From contig CM069602.1 in NCBI GenBank assembly GCA_035771175.1, forward strand, positions 9,799,501 to 9,863,500: a stretch of DNA of 64,000 bases, read 5' to 3'. Below the pieces are notes generated by a model. The model worked only from the letters and a program-made list of their open reading frames with translations, searched no databases and was not told where the DNA came from. How positions within the stretch are numbered: the stretch's first letter is position 1; each line of letters starts with the position of its first letter. This document shows, in pieces, positions 44,767 to 59,700 of the stretch. The position numbers were made by a program, and so were the translations under genes. This stretch comes from Paratinospora sagittata. Taxonomy: Eukaryota > Streptophyta > Magnoliopsida > Ranunculales > Menispermaceae.

Positions 44767-47700
44767 ATGTATTCTTCCAGGGGAAGTAACCCATATGGGC
44801 AGCAGTCATATGCAGCACAGCAGCCTTATGCGCAAAATGTAAGTGTGCATCCTGGTAAAACAAAACTGTATTAGTTTAGAATACCTAGTGGTTGAACCAT
44901 GCTAATACAAAATTCAAGTACATTTTTGAGGCGATCCTAAGTGTATTCTCTATTTGAGAGTTCAATAGAAACATTTTTATTTTTTATTTTTTAATACTGA
45001 CTTCTAATTATCTCTGTAGTCTGGAGCTGTTTATTCTGGGACTTCAATTGGAGTCCCTGAGGCAGGCTCACAACTTTCGGTACCGTCTCGACATGCATCT
45101 ATGCTAGGTGGTTCTCAAGAAGCAGAGATTGGTGGATATAGGACAGCAGCTCAGTATGGGGGACAATATGGGTCTGTATATGGCTCATCTACTTTGAGTA
45201 GCTCTCAACAGGTTGGTTTATTGATTTTTGTGACACATAATTTTTGTTCATAATTACATCATGAAAATATCTTTTTATTTGTTCTTGTGTCTTTGGTATA
45301 CAAAATTAGAGATAAAATGAAAGTGAATTTCTTGATCAAGGGTGGTTATCATTGACATGCGTGCTTTCTAATTGTCAAAGTATTACATGATGAAAATTGA
45401 AATTCAATTCAACTTTGTCTTAAACTTTGGTTTGTCAAATTTCAAAATTAATTTAGGGAAGTCCAGCTTGGCATGAAGAATATTGTAAATAATTTTATTT
45501 TAATATCGAGACAGTCCATGTTTCTTTTAGGATATGCTAAAACAAGTATGGCCATGTACTTAAAAGTTAAAACATAATAATTTGTAAGATAGGGGTTTAG
45601 TAAGATTCATGATCTGATATAATGATTGATGCACATTGTGAAAGCAAAAAACTATTTTGTTAGTTCAATCTTTGCATATAGGGACTTAGAGTTTGATTAC
45701 TCATGCTTTATAAAGCTCATGTTCCTTTTTAGGTTAATATTTGAATTCTACAAATCTTATTTTCTTTTTTCCTTTAATGATTCTATGGTTTTTAGTCATT
45801 ACATATGAGACTAAGCTTCAATCTCATATGTTCTTATTTTTGAGGGACATCTTTTTGATGAAAATTGAAATTAGCATTCGCTATGTTATGACTTTGTGTT
45901 TGAAAAATAAAATTTTGATTTTTTTTTTGAATTTTGCAAACTTAATGTAATTTTTTGTAATTTCTTATTTACCTTAAATTCATAAGATAATTGAAAAATA
46001 TAGAACTCAGTGAAATTCATTCCATGTCATTAAATGAATAAGTTAGTGTTTTTTAACTCTATTTAACTTCTACTTCTACTTCTACTTTGAAATGAACCTT
46101 TACTTATACTAGAGATTTATGCTCTAAGCCTCTAACAACCTTGGCTCAATGGTTAGAGTTATCACCGTGTGACCAAGTGTTCACGAGTTCGAGTCGTGGA
46201 AACAACCTCCTGTGATGGAAAATAAGGTCGCGTACGTTAGACCCAAAGTGGAATCCATCCCTTCCCCCGAGACCCTGCATAGGCGGGAGCTTTGTGCACT
46301 GCGCTGCCTTTTCATTTAAGTTGTTGTAAAATAAACCAAATTTTTGTGCTTATTCTTGTGGAGGTTATACCTCTACTTCAATTATAGTTGGAAAAATTAA
46401 AATATTGACTCAAAATATCATTTTTTATTAACCTCTATTATTTTAAGAGGTTGGAATTAGATTTAGCAAACACACCTAAGATATCCCCCATAGAGTGAAA
46501 TATGTTCCTATCCAGATCTGATCAACTCGACCTAGCCCGATTGAGTTCGGTCGGGTTTAATCATATAATGAGGGTCAATTGGGCTGTTGAAATATCAACC
46601 CGAAAGGTCAGGTCATTATGTTGGGTTCATCAAAATAAACCAGAGCTAGACCACCCCACCCCACCCCACCCCAACTTAGTCAAATTCTTAGACTTATTTT
46701 TTATTATTTGAACAAATACACCTTTATAGATATTGAAAAATTAATTTTTTAATCAAAAAGAACTCAGAAGCTCTTCAGTTCTTGTGTGGTGTGTCCAGCT
46801 GATACCCATGAAGGGGAGGGAAGATGTGCTGTATAGCCAAGCACCTACTCACTCCCCTCTCTTCCCTCGCATGATGTGGGATTAATTTGTGAGGGGAACC
46901 TCTCTTCATCCTTCAATACATGTTGTTCTAAAGGGGAGTCTCCCCCATTTGGTTCGGTCCCACACCAATAAACTTCAAGGGGGAAGCCCCCTCCATCATA
47001 TGCATTGCTTGTGTTGGCGAGGTCTTCCCCTTACTAATAGTCTAATACTATTTCTTTTCTGTAATAACTATATTCAAAAAATATACATGTGTTTCAAATA
47101 TAAATAAAGAACTCTTGTCTAATCAGGTTTTAAACTTCCTATATATAACTAAAAGATTAAATAAGTTGCATCTAACATAATAAATGCAATATTTATTTTA
47201 ATTAGTGATGGAAATTTACGTAATTTATTTTAGAATAAAAGAAATAAACATGATAAGAACTTTGCTATAATTTGCTATGGTTTCACCAATATTAGTAATT
47301 TAGTATATAAAAATTATTGAGATTTTATTGTTGAAAATTGAATTATCAACCATAATCGTTAAATTGAAATCGAGTCATAAAATTATTAAGGTGGGATTGG
47401 ATTCAATCTTCCTTTGTATTATTTTATTATTTCCTCCTTTTCATCTCTTTGAAATAACCTTTTTTAAGAATGAAGTCAATGAACTAATATTATATGGCTC
47501 ATTATTGCGAATCGTAATATTGTTGCATAACTTTGCAAGATGAAGTTTCATTCTACAATAGAGCTTCATAATTAGTTTTTATTATTTGTGTGCACCATAG
47601 TGTCATGATCTCATGTATTCTCCATTTTTCTATTGATTCCCACTTCTCTGCAACCTAAATAATATAAAAATCCTATAACACAACCAAACAAAATAAAAAG

Positions 47701-50700
47701 GCTTATAATTGGAAAAACAAAGTAAGGATAGGAACTATCAAATACTTAGAAGCTTTTACCTTTTGAAAAACTAAGCAACAAAGGAATTTTTGTTTCATTG
47801 GAAAAATAAGTAACTTATTGAGGGGAAAAGAAGTAGGGGCCAAACCCAATTAGATATGTGTAATGGAGACAAATCTAAGCTTTTGAAAAGCTCAAGGCTG
47901 TCTCATTGGATTATAAAGAAGTTTCGTAAAGAGTTGAAGTTGAAAAAATTAACAAAAAAATGGTTATAGATTGAGTTAAATTAACAAACTTGAATCATAA
48001 GATTCAAATCAAATCGTTTGCTGGTAAATTTGTTCTTGGACAGATGGACCTTGTACAAACCCTTCAAAATTTTATGAGTTTAAACATCTTCATTGAGCCA
48101 CTAACGTTCTTTGACTAATAATTCTTCCCTCTCTTATTTATTTATTTATTATTTTATATTTTTTAAGATCAGCGGGTATCGGGGACTTACATTCCCCCTA
48201 ATCCCTCTGAAGCATGGCCACAAACACTCAAGGATGCCGTTGGCCAACAAGTGGTGGGAGATGTTTCGAACTTGAGACCTTCAGGGTAGGTGCGCTTGCA
48301 CCCAACCAATGAACCAACCCACCGTTGGTTATAATTCTTCCCTCTTTGAATCACCAGGAACCTCTTTGGCTACGTATTTTGGGCATTTAGTCACCGTAGT
48401 CTACATTATTTTTGGTTTATCTTCTACATCTGATTCGATTACTTTTCTTGTAAATATTTTTAGGTTTTCTACTTTCTAATTCCACCATTTAGCTCTTGGA
48501 TTGATCATTTTTTAATTTTAACCTAAATTTCAGTTTTATTATCTACCACCACAGCATATGTGACAAAATTTCTCTCCTGATATAAGATCAGTCTTTAAAT
48601 GTTAATGTTTCCAAGGGCCATGGCCATGCCTACGCAAGGACTAGTCCATTGCCTAGGCCATTTGCAACTAAATTGCCTAGGCCATACTTAAGGAACACAT
48701 TTTTAAAAGTTTAAGGGGTTGGTATAAATTTATATGGATAAGGTTCGTTTTTCTTCCTATTGTTACATATGTGATTATATAGCTTAGACATTGGCAAATT
48801 TTTAATTCTAGATTTTTTTTAATTAACTTTTAATTTTAGAGTTATATTTCCATTAATCAAATTATCTTTCTTCTTTTTCCTTCTTTCTAATTATGATTTT
48901 CTATTTTATTTGTTATATTGCTACTAGTTTTTTCCTTTTTTCTTTCACAAATATTACATCAAACATGTCTCTTTAAATTGATGATTGGATATACATTCAC
49001 TATATGCCAACTTGTATTATTTTTTAATATGTTTTTTTAGTTTTTAATTTTTGGATACAAAATTGAATAGTACAAAATATAATTAATCTTTTGTGCACAA
49101 GGTTTGTTGCACAAGATTTGACTCTTATGCTATCGAATATGTATGTGATTTTATATACTCAGTTGTATGTGTACAACCTATTCATTATCTATTAAGGGGG
49201 TATAAATAAACATTATTTTCATGGCCTAGGCCTTGCCTAGATAGGACCCATCATATATGTATTGCTTTGATACCTTGAAAGCACTAGTATAAGATATATA
49301 CCAATTGCAGTATGTTTGTGAATATGATTCATTGATGAGCATTGTCATTTGATTTGCCAAGACCCCCCTCTCTCACTCCACCCTAAACCTCAACCCCACA
49401 CCCCAATATTTTGTAAACTATCGTTATAACTTCTTTCTCATGCTTCTTTGCTTCAAATTCCCATAGAATGCATTATTTATTTTCTATTTGTCGCTTTTTC
49501 TGCTTTGGTTGTATTTGATTTATTTAGATTTGAGATCTGGATTTTGGGAGGATCTACGTTTATGACAGTAAAACAGATTTTATATGCCTGAATGTACCTT
49601 TACTTGAGCATATGCTTCTTCAGATCGCTGCAATGAGTGGCAAGGGCGCTGGTTCCTCGGCCCTTCAAGGTCGTGCTGGATATGCCTCAACCATGGCAGA
49701 GTCCCCAAAGTTTGCATCTGGTGACTATGTATCATCAAGCCATGGATATAGTCAAAAAGATGATCAGTTCCCTGGGAAAATTCCTGACTACTCTTCTATA
49801 GACAGGAGGAACTATGGTGAGACTCAAAGTGCTTATGCTGGCAGGGATTTGCAAAGTGAACTACCTAGACGATATGCTGATTCTGTTGGTGTTACCCATC
49901 AACATCAGGTACAGTGTGCTTAAATGTTTTTCATTTGCTGCTTGTTTTTGGCTTTGGAGGTTATACCTTTTCTATTCTCTTTTCTGTTTTTTCCCTCTTT
50001 TGCTCTTTCTTTCAGTGATAGTAACTCCTATCTCTATTTTCTTTTACTTTGGGGACAGCCTGAATTGTACGATCATGTTGATCAGGTGATCAATTTAACT
50101 ATTTAAATGTACATGTTTGCAGTCATCAAATATGTGGTTCTAATTTGTTGTGAACTGTTTACCAGGCATCATTGCTTCGGCAGCAGCAAATACTGAAGTC
50201 TCAATCACTACAGTCTGCTTCTCTTGATGGGGGTGCTAGGTAATTTTCATTGGTTGCCATATTTATTTGATTTCTCAGTATGAAACTTTGTGTGATGGGA
50301 TGTGCGGCTTTCTGGGACATGTTTTTCTTTTGATCAATTCATTTTACAAAATGATTAGCATATGCTCAATCTTGATCAACACCCTCTTTTGTCATGGCGA
50401 TATTCGTGATCCTGAGCACAGTTATATGAGATACTATTGTATTACTTGCTACACTGAGTAGTATTCACGTTTCTGGCAGACCGGCTGATTACTTTGCAGC
50501 AAGGGGTGCTCCCATTCGTCATGCAACTCAAGATCTTACCTCTTATGGTGGAAGAATGGATGCCGATCCTCGGAACTTGTCTTCAGTGACCGGTCCTTCC
50601 TACGGTGGACAACATCAGGCATCCATTCTAGGGGCAGTACCTCGAAGAAATGCTGACGATCTAATGTATGCACAAGGTTCAGCTGCTGGAGGCTATGGGG

Positions 50701-53700
50701 TAAGCCTACCTCCTGGTAGGGACTATGTCTCAGGAAAAGGCCTCCGTGGCACGACGCTTGAATCTGATTATCAAAGTAGCCTTTTGTCACGCAGTACACA
50801 TCCAATTGTTGGAGGAGCCAGGATTGATGAACGTAAAGATGATAGGGTTGGGTTCCGGAGGGAGCATGAGATGAGGGAGGAGGAACGACGTAGGGAACAT
50901 GTGCGTGAGAGAGAGAAAGAGCGGGAAAAGGAGAAGGAGCGAGAACGAGAAAGGGAAAGAGCTCGTGAAAGGGAAAGACTTCTGGAGCGTCGGGCCAAGG
51001 AGAGAGAGCGTGAACGAGAAAGAGAAAGGGAAAGAGAAAGAGAACGAGAACGTGAACGCAAACGTGCAGCTGAAATTAAGCGTGAACGGACTCCGCCAAG
51101 AATTACTAAAGACCGTCGTGGAACTTCTTTAGTCAGGGAAGAAAGATCTTTACAACGAGATTCCCCACGTCAGGAGGCTTTACATAGGTGGATCTTGATT
51201 TTTTTTTTTTTTTTTTAAATTTGGCTTTGCGTCCTGCTATAGTTCTGAATGGGTTGCTGCTTCATATGTGGTGCGGCCTTCTCAACTAACTGTGTGCTCT
51301 GTTATGCTGAAGGCGACACTCACCTCTTAGAGAAAAAAGAAGAGAATATATCTGCAAGGTAAAATCATTCAAGAACTTAGTTATTCAATGATGTTGGGAA
51401 TGTTTCAGACATGTGGCTTTGGGGTTGAGACCTTCTCCGTACCGAGATCCTCTGCTTTTCTTCTTACATTGGGCTCCAGGTTTAAGGTTTATGGGATCGT
51501 ATCCTGCTTCTTATCATCCTTTCTTGGATGAGAATTCTTCCTATGATAGTATTTTTTCCTTCTCTTCATGTGCTCGTTTGAGATATTGGTCTAGGGTTTC
51601 TCATTGCTTGGATTCTTCAAACTCTGACATCCTTTATACCTGCAGTTGAGATCCTTGGGATTTCTTTTCCCCCCTCTTCTTTTTGGTCATCTCTAAATAG
51701 TGGAACATACACCTCATTTTTGAGATATTTATTTGGATTTTTTTCAGGGGTTATATTTTTCTTTTTCTGAGAAATCATTCAAATTCTAAATCATCTAGAT
51801 ATTCCTTCAGTTCTACTTCCAGGATTTCTTTTTGTATTCTAGATATCAGTTATGAGAAATCTTCTGTTATGGTTATCTTCGGACAGCCTTCAATGTGCAA
51901 TTTATTTTTTCCATGGCTATTTTCACAGTGTTCTTTTATTTTTAGTGAATTTTATCATGCCATGTGACCCATGCTGCGCTGAAATTTTATACTGGGAGAG
52001 AAAGATGATTAATCATTTCAAGCATTAGATGCATGGAACCAAACTGAACTTTTTATGATGACGACGTAGTTATTCTCTTTCGTTTGATTCTTCATGGTTA
52101 CTGCTGCATTTATCCATTTCGTGCCTTTTAGAGTTGTCTTTTATCGCTCTCCGTAATCTTGTTAAGTTTACTTTCAGTTGCACCCATCAAGCTTGGTGGA
52201 AGTTGAAAGGGATTACTTATCTATAAGCAAGCGGTATCCAAGGCTATTCATATCTCCTGAATTCTCTAAGGTATTGTCATATTTCTTTTTCTTGTAAGAA
52301 ATGGCGATATGTTGCTGTTGGTCTGAGCTTGAGGATGACTTTATTTATCTTCAGGTTGTTGTGAACTGGCCAAAAGGGAATGTAAAAGTATCTTTCCACA
52401 CTCCTATTAGGTAATGCTATTTTTTCCCTAATTAAGTAGCCTTTGTAATATTTGGAGAGACTTTATATTCTCATAGTTTGAAGTCCTTTTGAAAGTGGGT
52501 TTTCTCTTCCTTTTATCTTTATGGTAGTATAACTATAATTTTATTACTATATTTGGTGGAGCAGTTTTGAACATGGCCTTGTTGAGGTAGAGAATAGAGC
52601 TGAGCAGAAAGCACCATCTTCTGAGCCTTTGGCGGATGAATCAAAGAAATCTGGACATGGTAGTACCATTTGGAATGCAAAGGTGAATAATATCAGAATT
52701 CAGAAATTTGTAGCTATCCATTGTCCCTGTACGTTATTTGTTCAAGTAATTGTATATCGTATAGCATTTGGACTGTCACTTTTACTTTTTTACTGATCAT
52801 AGGATCAGCAAAAGCTAAATGTCAAAGCTTAGTGAAGGAAGGTAACTATCAATTATCTGTTTTGAATACGCACAATGAGTTGAGTCAATAGCTCATGTAT
52901 ATGGACATATAGATGAGAAAGTAGTATCATGGTGCATACTCGCTAATTTTGTCTAAAATGATCATCTACTTGACGAAAAAGCTGCTCTTAAAGAATCGGT
53001 TTGCTACCTTGTAAGGGTGACATGATACATTCGCCACGTACTGGTTTTTGTACTTTGATTGACTTGCTTCTTTACAGGAAATAATACTTCCTTTTTATAT
53101 GATCTTTGGTAACATCGGTTCAGTGTTTTAACCACGTATCTTTTCATTTGCTTGGTTTGGCATGCTCCTGATTGAGAAACCAATGCATCCTTTTTTATAT
53201 TATTGTTCTTGAGAAGTTGTTCTTATACAGGACTGGTATTAAGTTGCTATGTTGTGAATCTGTTTTTAATTGCAAGTTATTTAATATGCACACATACTAT
53301 TGAAGGGGAGCCTTGGCACAACTGTAATAGTTGTAGCTGTGTGATCAGGTGGTCATGGGATTGAGTTGTGGAAATAGCCTCCCTTTATGTGGGGTAAGGC
53401 TGCTTACAATAGATGCAAAGTGGTCCAACCCTTCCCCAGGACCCTACATAAGTGCTCTATTCATGCACTGCGCTGCCCTTTTTTTTCTTTCTTTCTTTTT
53501 TTGTTTTTTTGTTTTTTTTTAAGTGCTACTAAAACAGTTCAATGTTTGTTTACCTTCAGGCTTTTTATTTCCCATGTTTTTCTTCCTAAAAATTATAGGC
53601 TGAGTATGAGTGTAAGAAACGTATTCGTGTTTAGTTGAGCCCTCAGTGCAGTGAATGTTCCAGTCTTTTCGATTGCTTGTAGTGTTCTTGTCCGATTCTG

Positions 53701-56700
53701 TTGAAGTGATGATAAAATCTCGGTTCTCCTTTTCCTTTATTGTATATTCTCTTTCTTTTAATATATTTTTCCTGTTCCCTATAAAAAATACACAAATCTA
53801 TTTTGTTTAGGTATTTTGCCTCAGTTCATTTCTTAATAGGAGTAAGACTCTCTCATTTATAACTTTATATCTATTACAGCTCAGCTTTTTTAAATGGTTG
53901 TATCATTTTTATATTTATTTTAATGAAATGGATGCTAAGATAAGCAGCATGTCTTTGATTGATCTATCTTTGTTGTAATTTCAGTTGGAATTGCTTACAA
54001 TTCTCATTCTGCCATTTTTTTTTTCTGAAAATGTGTTGATGTCCTACCCGTTTCAGGTGATTCTGATGAGTGGAATCAGTAAGGATGCTTTGGAAGATCT
54101 ATCCTCTGATAAAAGCTTTGATGACCGCATACCCCACATCAATAATATCCTAAGGTTTGCTTTTCTTAGAAAAGACCGTTCCTTTATGGCAATTGGAGGC
54201 CCGTGGGATGTTGCTGATGGTGGGGATCCATCTGTTGATGATTCTTCCTTGATTCAAACTGCTCTTAGGTTGGTGCTGCTATCTATACATTATTTCCTGA
54301 ATTATAGGTAGAAAATGATTTAGCTCGAAGATAAAAAGAAAAATCATACCGACTGGTGGTAATGATTTCATCTGTGCAGATATGCCAAATTTTTGACTAA
54401 ACTTGAGTTAAATGCTTGCCAGCACTGGAATCGTTTCCTTGAGGTAAAGTTTACTGTCACCATAATCTTAGTACTTCCTACTGATGTGGGTCTTCAAATG
54501 TTAGCCTCTTGTCGAAGATTTCCTTGCATTATGTCCCATGTTTTCAACCTATAGTGCTATTTGCTTCCTGTGGGCCTTCTGCACCTCTTGCTTATCAGTA
54601 GGGTAGCGTGCCAAAAGAGAAGGAAGAAAAAATGTGGCCAAAAAAAAAGAAGAAAAGAAAAGAAAACAGTTGGTTTGATAAAATTAAAAAATTTATATGA
54701 ACTTGCTATTGGACATTGATGCAATGTCAAGTTCATTTAAATTTTAATCATGACATATGATGAACTGAATTCTTGCAGACATTCATTCTCATTAGTCATC
54801 TCCTATAATCTGTACATACATCAGCATAAGCATTATTACTTGAATTTTTATTTGCTCTCTTATGCTAGATTACAAGTTCTATAAGGGGCCTGGTAACTAA
54901 ATACTTTCCCTGTTCACAGTCTATTAGCTAGGTCTCTCTCTCTCCCCTCTTCTGTTTTCCCCTCTTCTGTTTTTGGCAGGAAACAGTAACAGTCTTCTGG
55001 CTAGTTTGTTATAATAATTATGTGCTGTCATTTAATGTTGGTTTGATTCAAAGGTGTAATCTCCTATCCTTATTTGAGGTCTTGGTTGTACTTAAGCTCT
55101 TCTTTTTTTAAGTTTTCGTCGTAATGGAAACTGGATGTGAGCTTTGTTGTACTTTTAACTCTTTGCATCTTCTGTTTTCTTCTTGACCTTTTTTTATTGA
55201 AAAGAAACAAGGCAACATATAATAAAAAAGGAGGTCACAAAGAGCATAAAGCACAAGAAATTCTCTTAAAAAGACTAAAAGGTGGATATAGTGTTTGCCC
55301 AACTTCTACACCACTCCAAGGTATTGTAACCCTTGGAAGGGTTGCTAACAGCCACCCAAGAAGCAGCAAGCCAAGTAGAACGATCTCAAATCAGCTTAAT
55401 CCTTTTGTGTACTCCTCTCTAAAAATTCTATTATTTCTTTTAGTCTAAATGCTCCAAATGACCGTTAGCATTGACATTCTTCAATAATCTTTTAGGTGAG
55501 AAGGGCATGTTTGTCTCCTTGGTGATTGGAATGACTCCCTACTGTCATCATCCCCATGTGGCAGATTTACGGACAAAGTGCCATTCCAACGAGCCCACAG
55601 TTGCTTTGAGAAGGAACAGTGGATGAAAAGGTGATCCGCTGACGGTCACTTATGAGGAGAGATATCCATGTTTTGGAATCTCCTCTAAAACCCTTTGTGT
55701 TAGGCTTACCATAGCCAACCTAAAATTTTGACTTTCGAAGGAATGTGAGCTTTCCAAATGGAAGAGTGTTAGAGAAACATTTGGTTGGCAGATCATTAGT
55801 GGGATGTTGGAAGAAGATTTGGTATGAAGCTTCTATTAAGATCAAGAATCCAACGCCTGTTATCCTCAAATTGACTACTGGACTCCCTCAAGGATATCTA
55901 ACATGCCACCTACTTCTTCCTCTCTAATAATGAGATTCCTTGGGAAGTGTAAATTCCACAAAGAGAATTCCTTACTACCAGCATAATTATTAAAAAAAGA
56001 CACTAGTCTATGATGATTCGGGCAAAGACAATAGATGGCTGGAAATAAAGAAGCAAAATTTGAGGAGCCAATCAATAGATCTTCTTTGAGTTTAATCATC
56101 TCCCCATTTCCTATCCTGAAGGCCGTGCTTGTTTTCGATAGCCTTGGCCCACAAAGAACTCTGCTCAAGAGGAAATCTCTAAAGCCATTTTCCAAGGATT
56201 GCCCCAAAGAAACTCTTCATAATGGAGATTGGATGTTAGCATTTACAGTTCTCTCTATCCAATCCATGTCAATTTTGACCTTGCTCTTTTTTTTTGGTAC
56301 CTTTTGCTCACTTTATCTCACTTCTTACGAAAGCTTTCCTTAGTATTTGTCTTTACAACTCTTCATAATTTGGTTATTGTCTTTACAACTTTTGATAATT
56401 TTTTTTTGGCTCATTTTCATTCTATTTATCGTTGTTTCTTAAGCTACTTAAACTATGTCATGTATAGCATGTTAGGTTGTATGTTGTTTTATGAAAATTT
56501 CCCTTTAGCCTTGATGACAATCACTGATCGGACTAAACTGTGGATTTGCTCCTTTGCTTTAACTATCCTGCTCGAATTTTATGAGTGACTACATAAAAGT
56601 TCCTTTCATGTTTATCCTTTTGGGTGACTGGTCCAAAATGACAAAAAATGATCACTTTGTAGTTTAGTTTGTAAGATTCTTGATTCTTATTTATAAATAT

Positions 56701-59700
56701 CACAAGTTGAATCAAGAGACGTTGATTCAAGTCATAATGTATCCTAGAGGCTAATGCTTATGAATCTTTTAGGGAGAAATATGAGACATACATAAAGTAG
56801 GGCGAGTTTGTAGAAGTGCTCATGGAGTATTATATATATGATTGACAGTTGACACATACCATTGAAAATGAAAGGAATCACTGTTAGGCCAACTATGCTT
56901 TATAGAACGGGATGTTAGTTACTAAAGAAACAACACATTAACTAAGTATAACAAAAATGTGAATGTCAAGATAGACACATGGTAAAGATATTGAAAGATG
57001 AAATTAGAAATGAACATATTGGAGAAGCAATGGATACAATATTCTGAATTGGATATAAAATGATAGAATCAATTTATATGGTTTGGACATGTACAATAAG
57101 GATCAATAGAGCGCTTGTATGGAGGAATGATCTATTGAGAATTATTGAATTAATAATATTGATAAAGGCAAAGGAAGACCTCTTGTTTTAAGAAGAAATA
57201 GTAATTATTATTAAAAGGATGGAAAAGGTAGAACAAAGATGGTTCAGAGGACAAGGAGTCGTCAAATGTACAATATACATAAAAGCTAATCAAATTAGAA
57301 CGAACTTCTTAACTAATCAAATATTTTATAACCATCTGTGAGCTTCCTAACCATATCCAATTAGAAGCTCTAAGTTTAGCTATATCCCAAATTGCTACTG
57401 TGTCTAGAATTTATCCTTAAAACTCTCTTATTCTTTTCTAGCCATATTGACCGTTTTGTGAACTTCCTCATCAAGTTCAGTACCAAATAGTGATTGTAGA
57501 TGTACCTTCAACACTGATTGATTATATGCATGAACGAGTAACTTGCGAATGTCGCTTAGCATTAAATTTATGTAATTTGCAACATATGGAAACTGAAATA
57601 AGTACTTTCTCTTCTCCATTAGCATTTGTCCGACATTTACATATGTTGAAGCTGCATCTGTAATTACTTGAACAATATTTTCACCCTCCACTTCTTGCAC
57701 CACACTATCAAGTAGAAGAATTAAATTCTCTGCATCTTTTCCAATGCCAAAAGCATCAATAGACTTAAGAAATACAATCCTCTTAGGACTGTTCACCTAG
57801 AAATTAATTATCATTTTACTTCTATCATCTGTCCAACTATCTAACATCATGGTACAATCAATACATCTCAATTCCAACTTATACTCTTAAATAGGGGTGT
57901 TCACGGGTTGGGTCGGGTCGGGTTGAGGTCAAATACCAACCCAACCCAATTAAGTCGGGTTGTAAAAGTTTTAAACCAACCTAGCCCAACCCAACCCAAT
58001 AACTTCGGGTTGGTTTGGGTTGGGTTGATCGGGTTGGTCTACTTCAATATATTAATACATATTAAGTCAAATATGAATATGTCTATAAAATTTTTAAGTC
58101 GAATATGAATATAAATATAATTTCAAATAATGTTTCATTCATGTTATTTTATTCATGAGATTTTATGTGATTTAATAACAATATGTGACTCTAATAAAAA
58201 TGCTAACTAAAGAAATACTTAATATTCTTGATGAGTTCGGGTTGATTTGCAAAATCTTGACCCAACCTAAATTTGATCGGATTGCTAATTCCTAACCCAA
58301 CCCAACCCATAAGGTTCAGGTTGGTTGGGTTAATCGGGTTGGTCGGTAGGATGAACACCTGTACTCTTAAAGAAGGCCCTCAACATACTTCACTCCATTT
58401 TCTTATCTCTCTCTTTTTTTTAATAAGAAACTAGAATTATATTAATATAGGGAATATTACTTCACTTCATTTATAAGTGATGGATTTCGCAACTCATGAT
58501 AGTTTGGCAACATCAAACCTAGTTCAAAAGCAAAGATAAACTGAATTGTATTTTCAGAATTGGGGCTTTTGACTACATTGTAAGCAATGTTATTCTACAA
58601 CTCAACTCAACTCAACTCAACTAAGCCTCTTCCCAATTATGTGGTTGGCTAATGAATTTGCTTCCTTCACTCCGCCTATCAAGGCCTAAATTGACATCTA
58701 ATTACAAGTAGTTATATCTTTCTTAATTATTTTTATCAATGTTATTTTAGTTATTCTTCTACCTCTATCCTTACCATGGATTGTTAATAGGTCACTCTTC
58801 CTTACTGGGGCATCTGAAGGTCTTCATTGTGCATGTCCAAACTACCGTAGTTTTCTCTCATTTTATCTTCAATTGGGCTACTCGTACCATTTCTCTAATA
58901 TGTTTGTTTCTAATTCTATTTTTTAATGTTTTATTACATATCCATCATATTATGCGTTCTTGTTACACTTAGTTTGTTCATATGTGTTTTGCATATGTAG
59001 CATAGTTGGCCTAATAGCTATTTTACAAAAATTTCCTTTTAACTTCAAAGGGATGCATGAATCATATAATATTCTAGAAACATTCCTCCATTTAACCCAT
59101 CCTACTTTAACTCTATGATTTACATTGTTGCCTATTTCACCTTCTTGATGAACAATGGATCCCATATACCTAAAAACTTTTCTCCTTGGTATCTCTTGGC
59201 TTTCAATCTTCATTGTCTCTTCATCTATATTTTTTCTACTTCCACCAAAATTGGATTTGATGTATTCGGTTTTTGTCCTGTTAATCTTGAATCCTTTAGA
59301 TTTTAGAGCCTGTCTCTAAACCTCTTGCTTAGCATGTAGTCTAGATTTAGTTCACACTGTGTCATTTGCAAATAACATACACCATGGAACATCTTCTTGA
59401 AAGCAATGTTATTGCAATAAAACAAAATCTATCAATTTTCTGATGAACTCTCTTTTCTTTCACCATTTTTCCATTGCTCATTAGAGGTAGTTTGCTTAGC
59501 TTTCCCTTTGAGAAACCGATAAATAGCCCCTTTTGTCTAATTAGTAGTGTCCCTTTCCTACTTCTTCCAACTTCTTTTTCGATTTCAAGGTCAACAGACT
59601 CTCGTCCCCTCCCCTATTGTGATGCATCTCATCATCTTTCTCTTCCTTCTCTTTTCCTTGCAATAAATTTTGAAGAATAAATTCACTTCATTTGAAACTT

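Larger units (their letters stand above)
45212..49623 (+). other. 4.4-kb intron carrying two SINEs and other repeats
   Basis: Between coding exons 2 and 3. It is AT-rich, with short hydrophobic open frames that match nothing. It holds SINEs at 46137-46316 and 48133-48330, a degenerate cggtcgggttt segment near 46540 like the MITE ends, and a GC-richer segment at 46780-47045 that I cannot assign. Confidence 0.85.

Noticed and set aside
46137..46220. Possible tRNA gene (A and B box)
   Set aside because: No cloverleaf with acceptor stem pairing; the downstream body and end match the Au-type SINE layout.
48600..49250. A segment with several gcctaggc-like palindromes, considered as a MITE
   Set aside because: Ends do not form a convincing inverted repeat and no target duplication was found.
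50771..51061. 96-codon minus-strand S/R-rich frame
   Set aside because: Antisense shadow of the R/E-coding exon of the RSA1-like gene.
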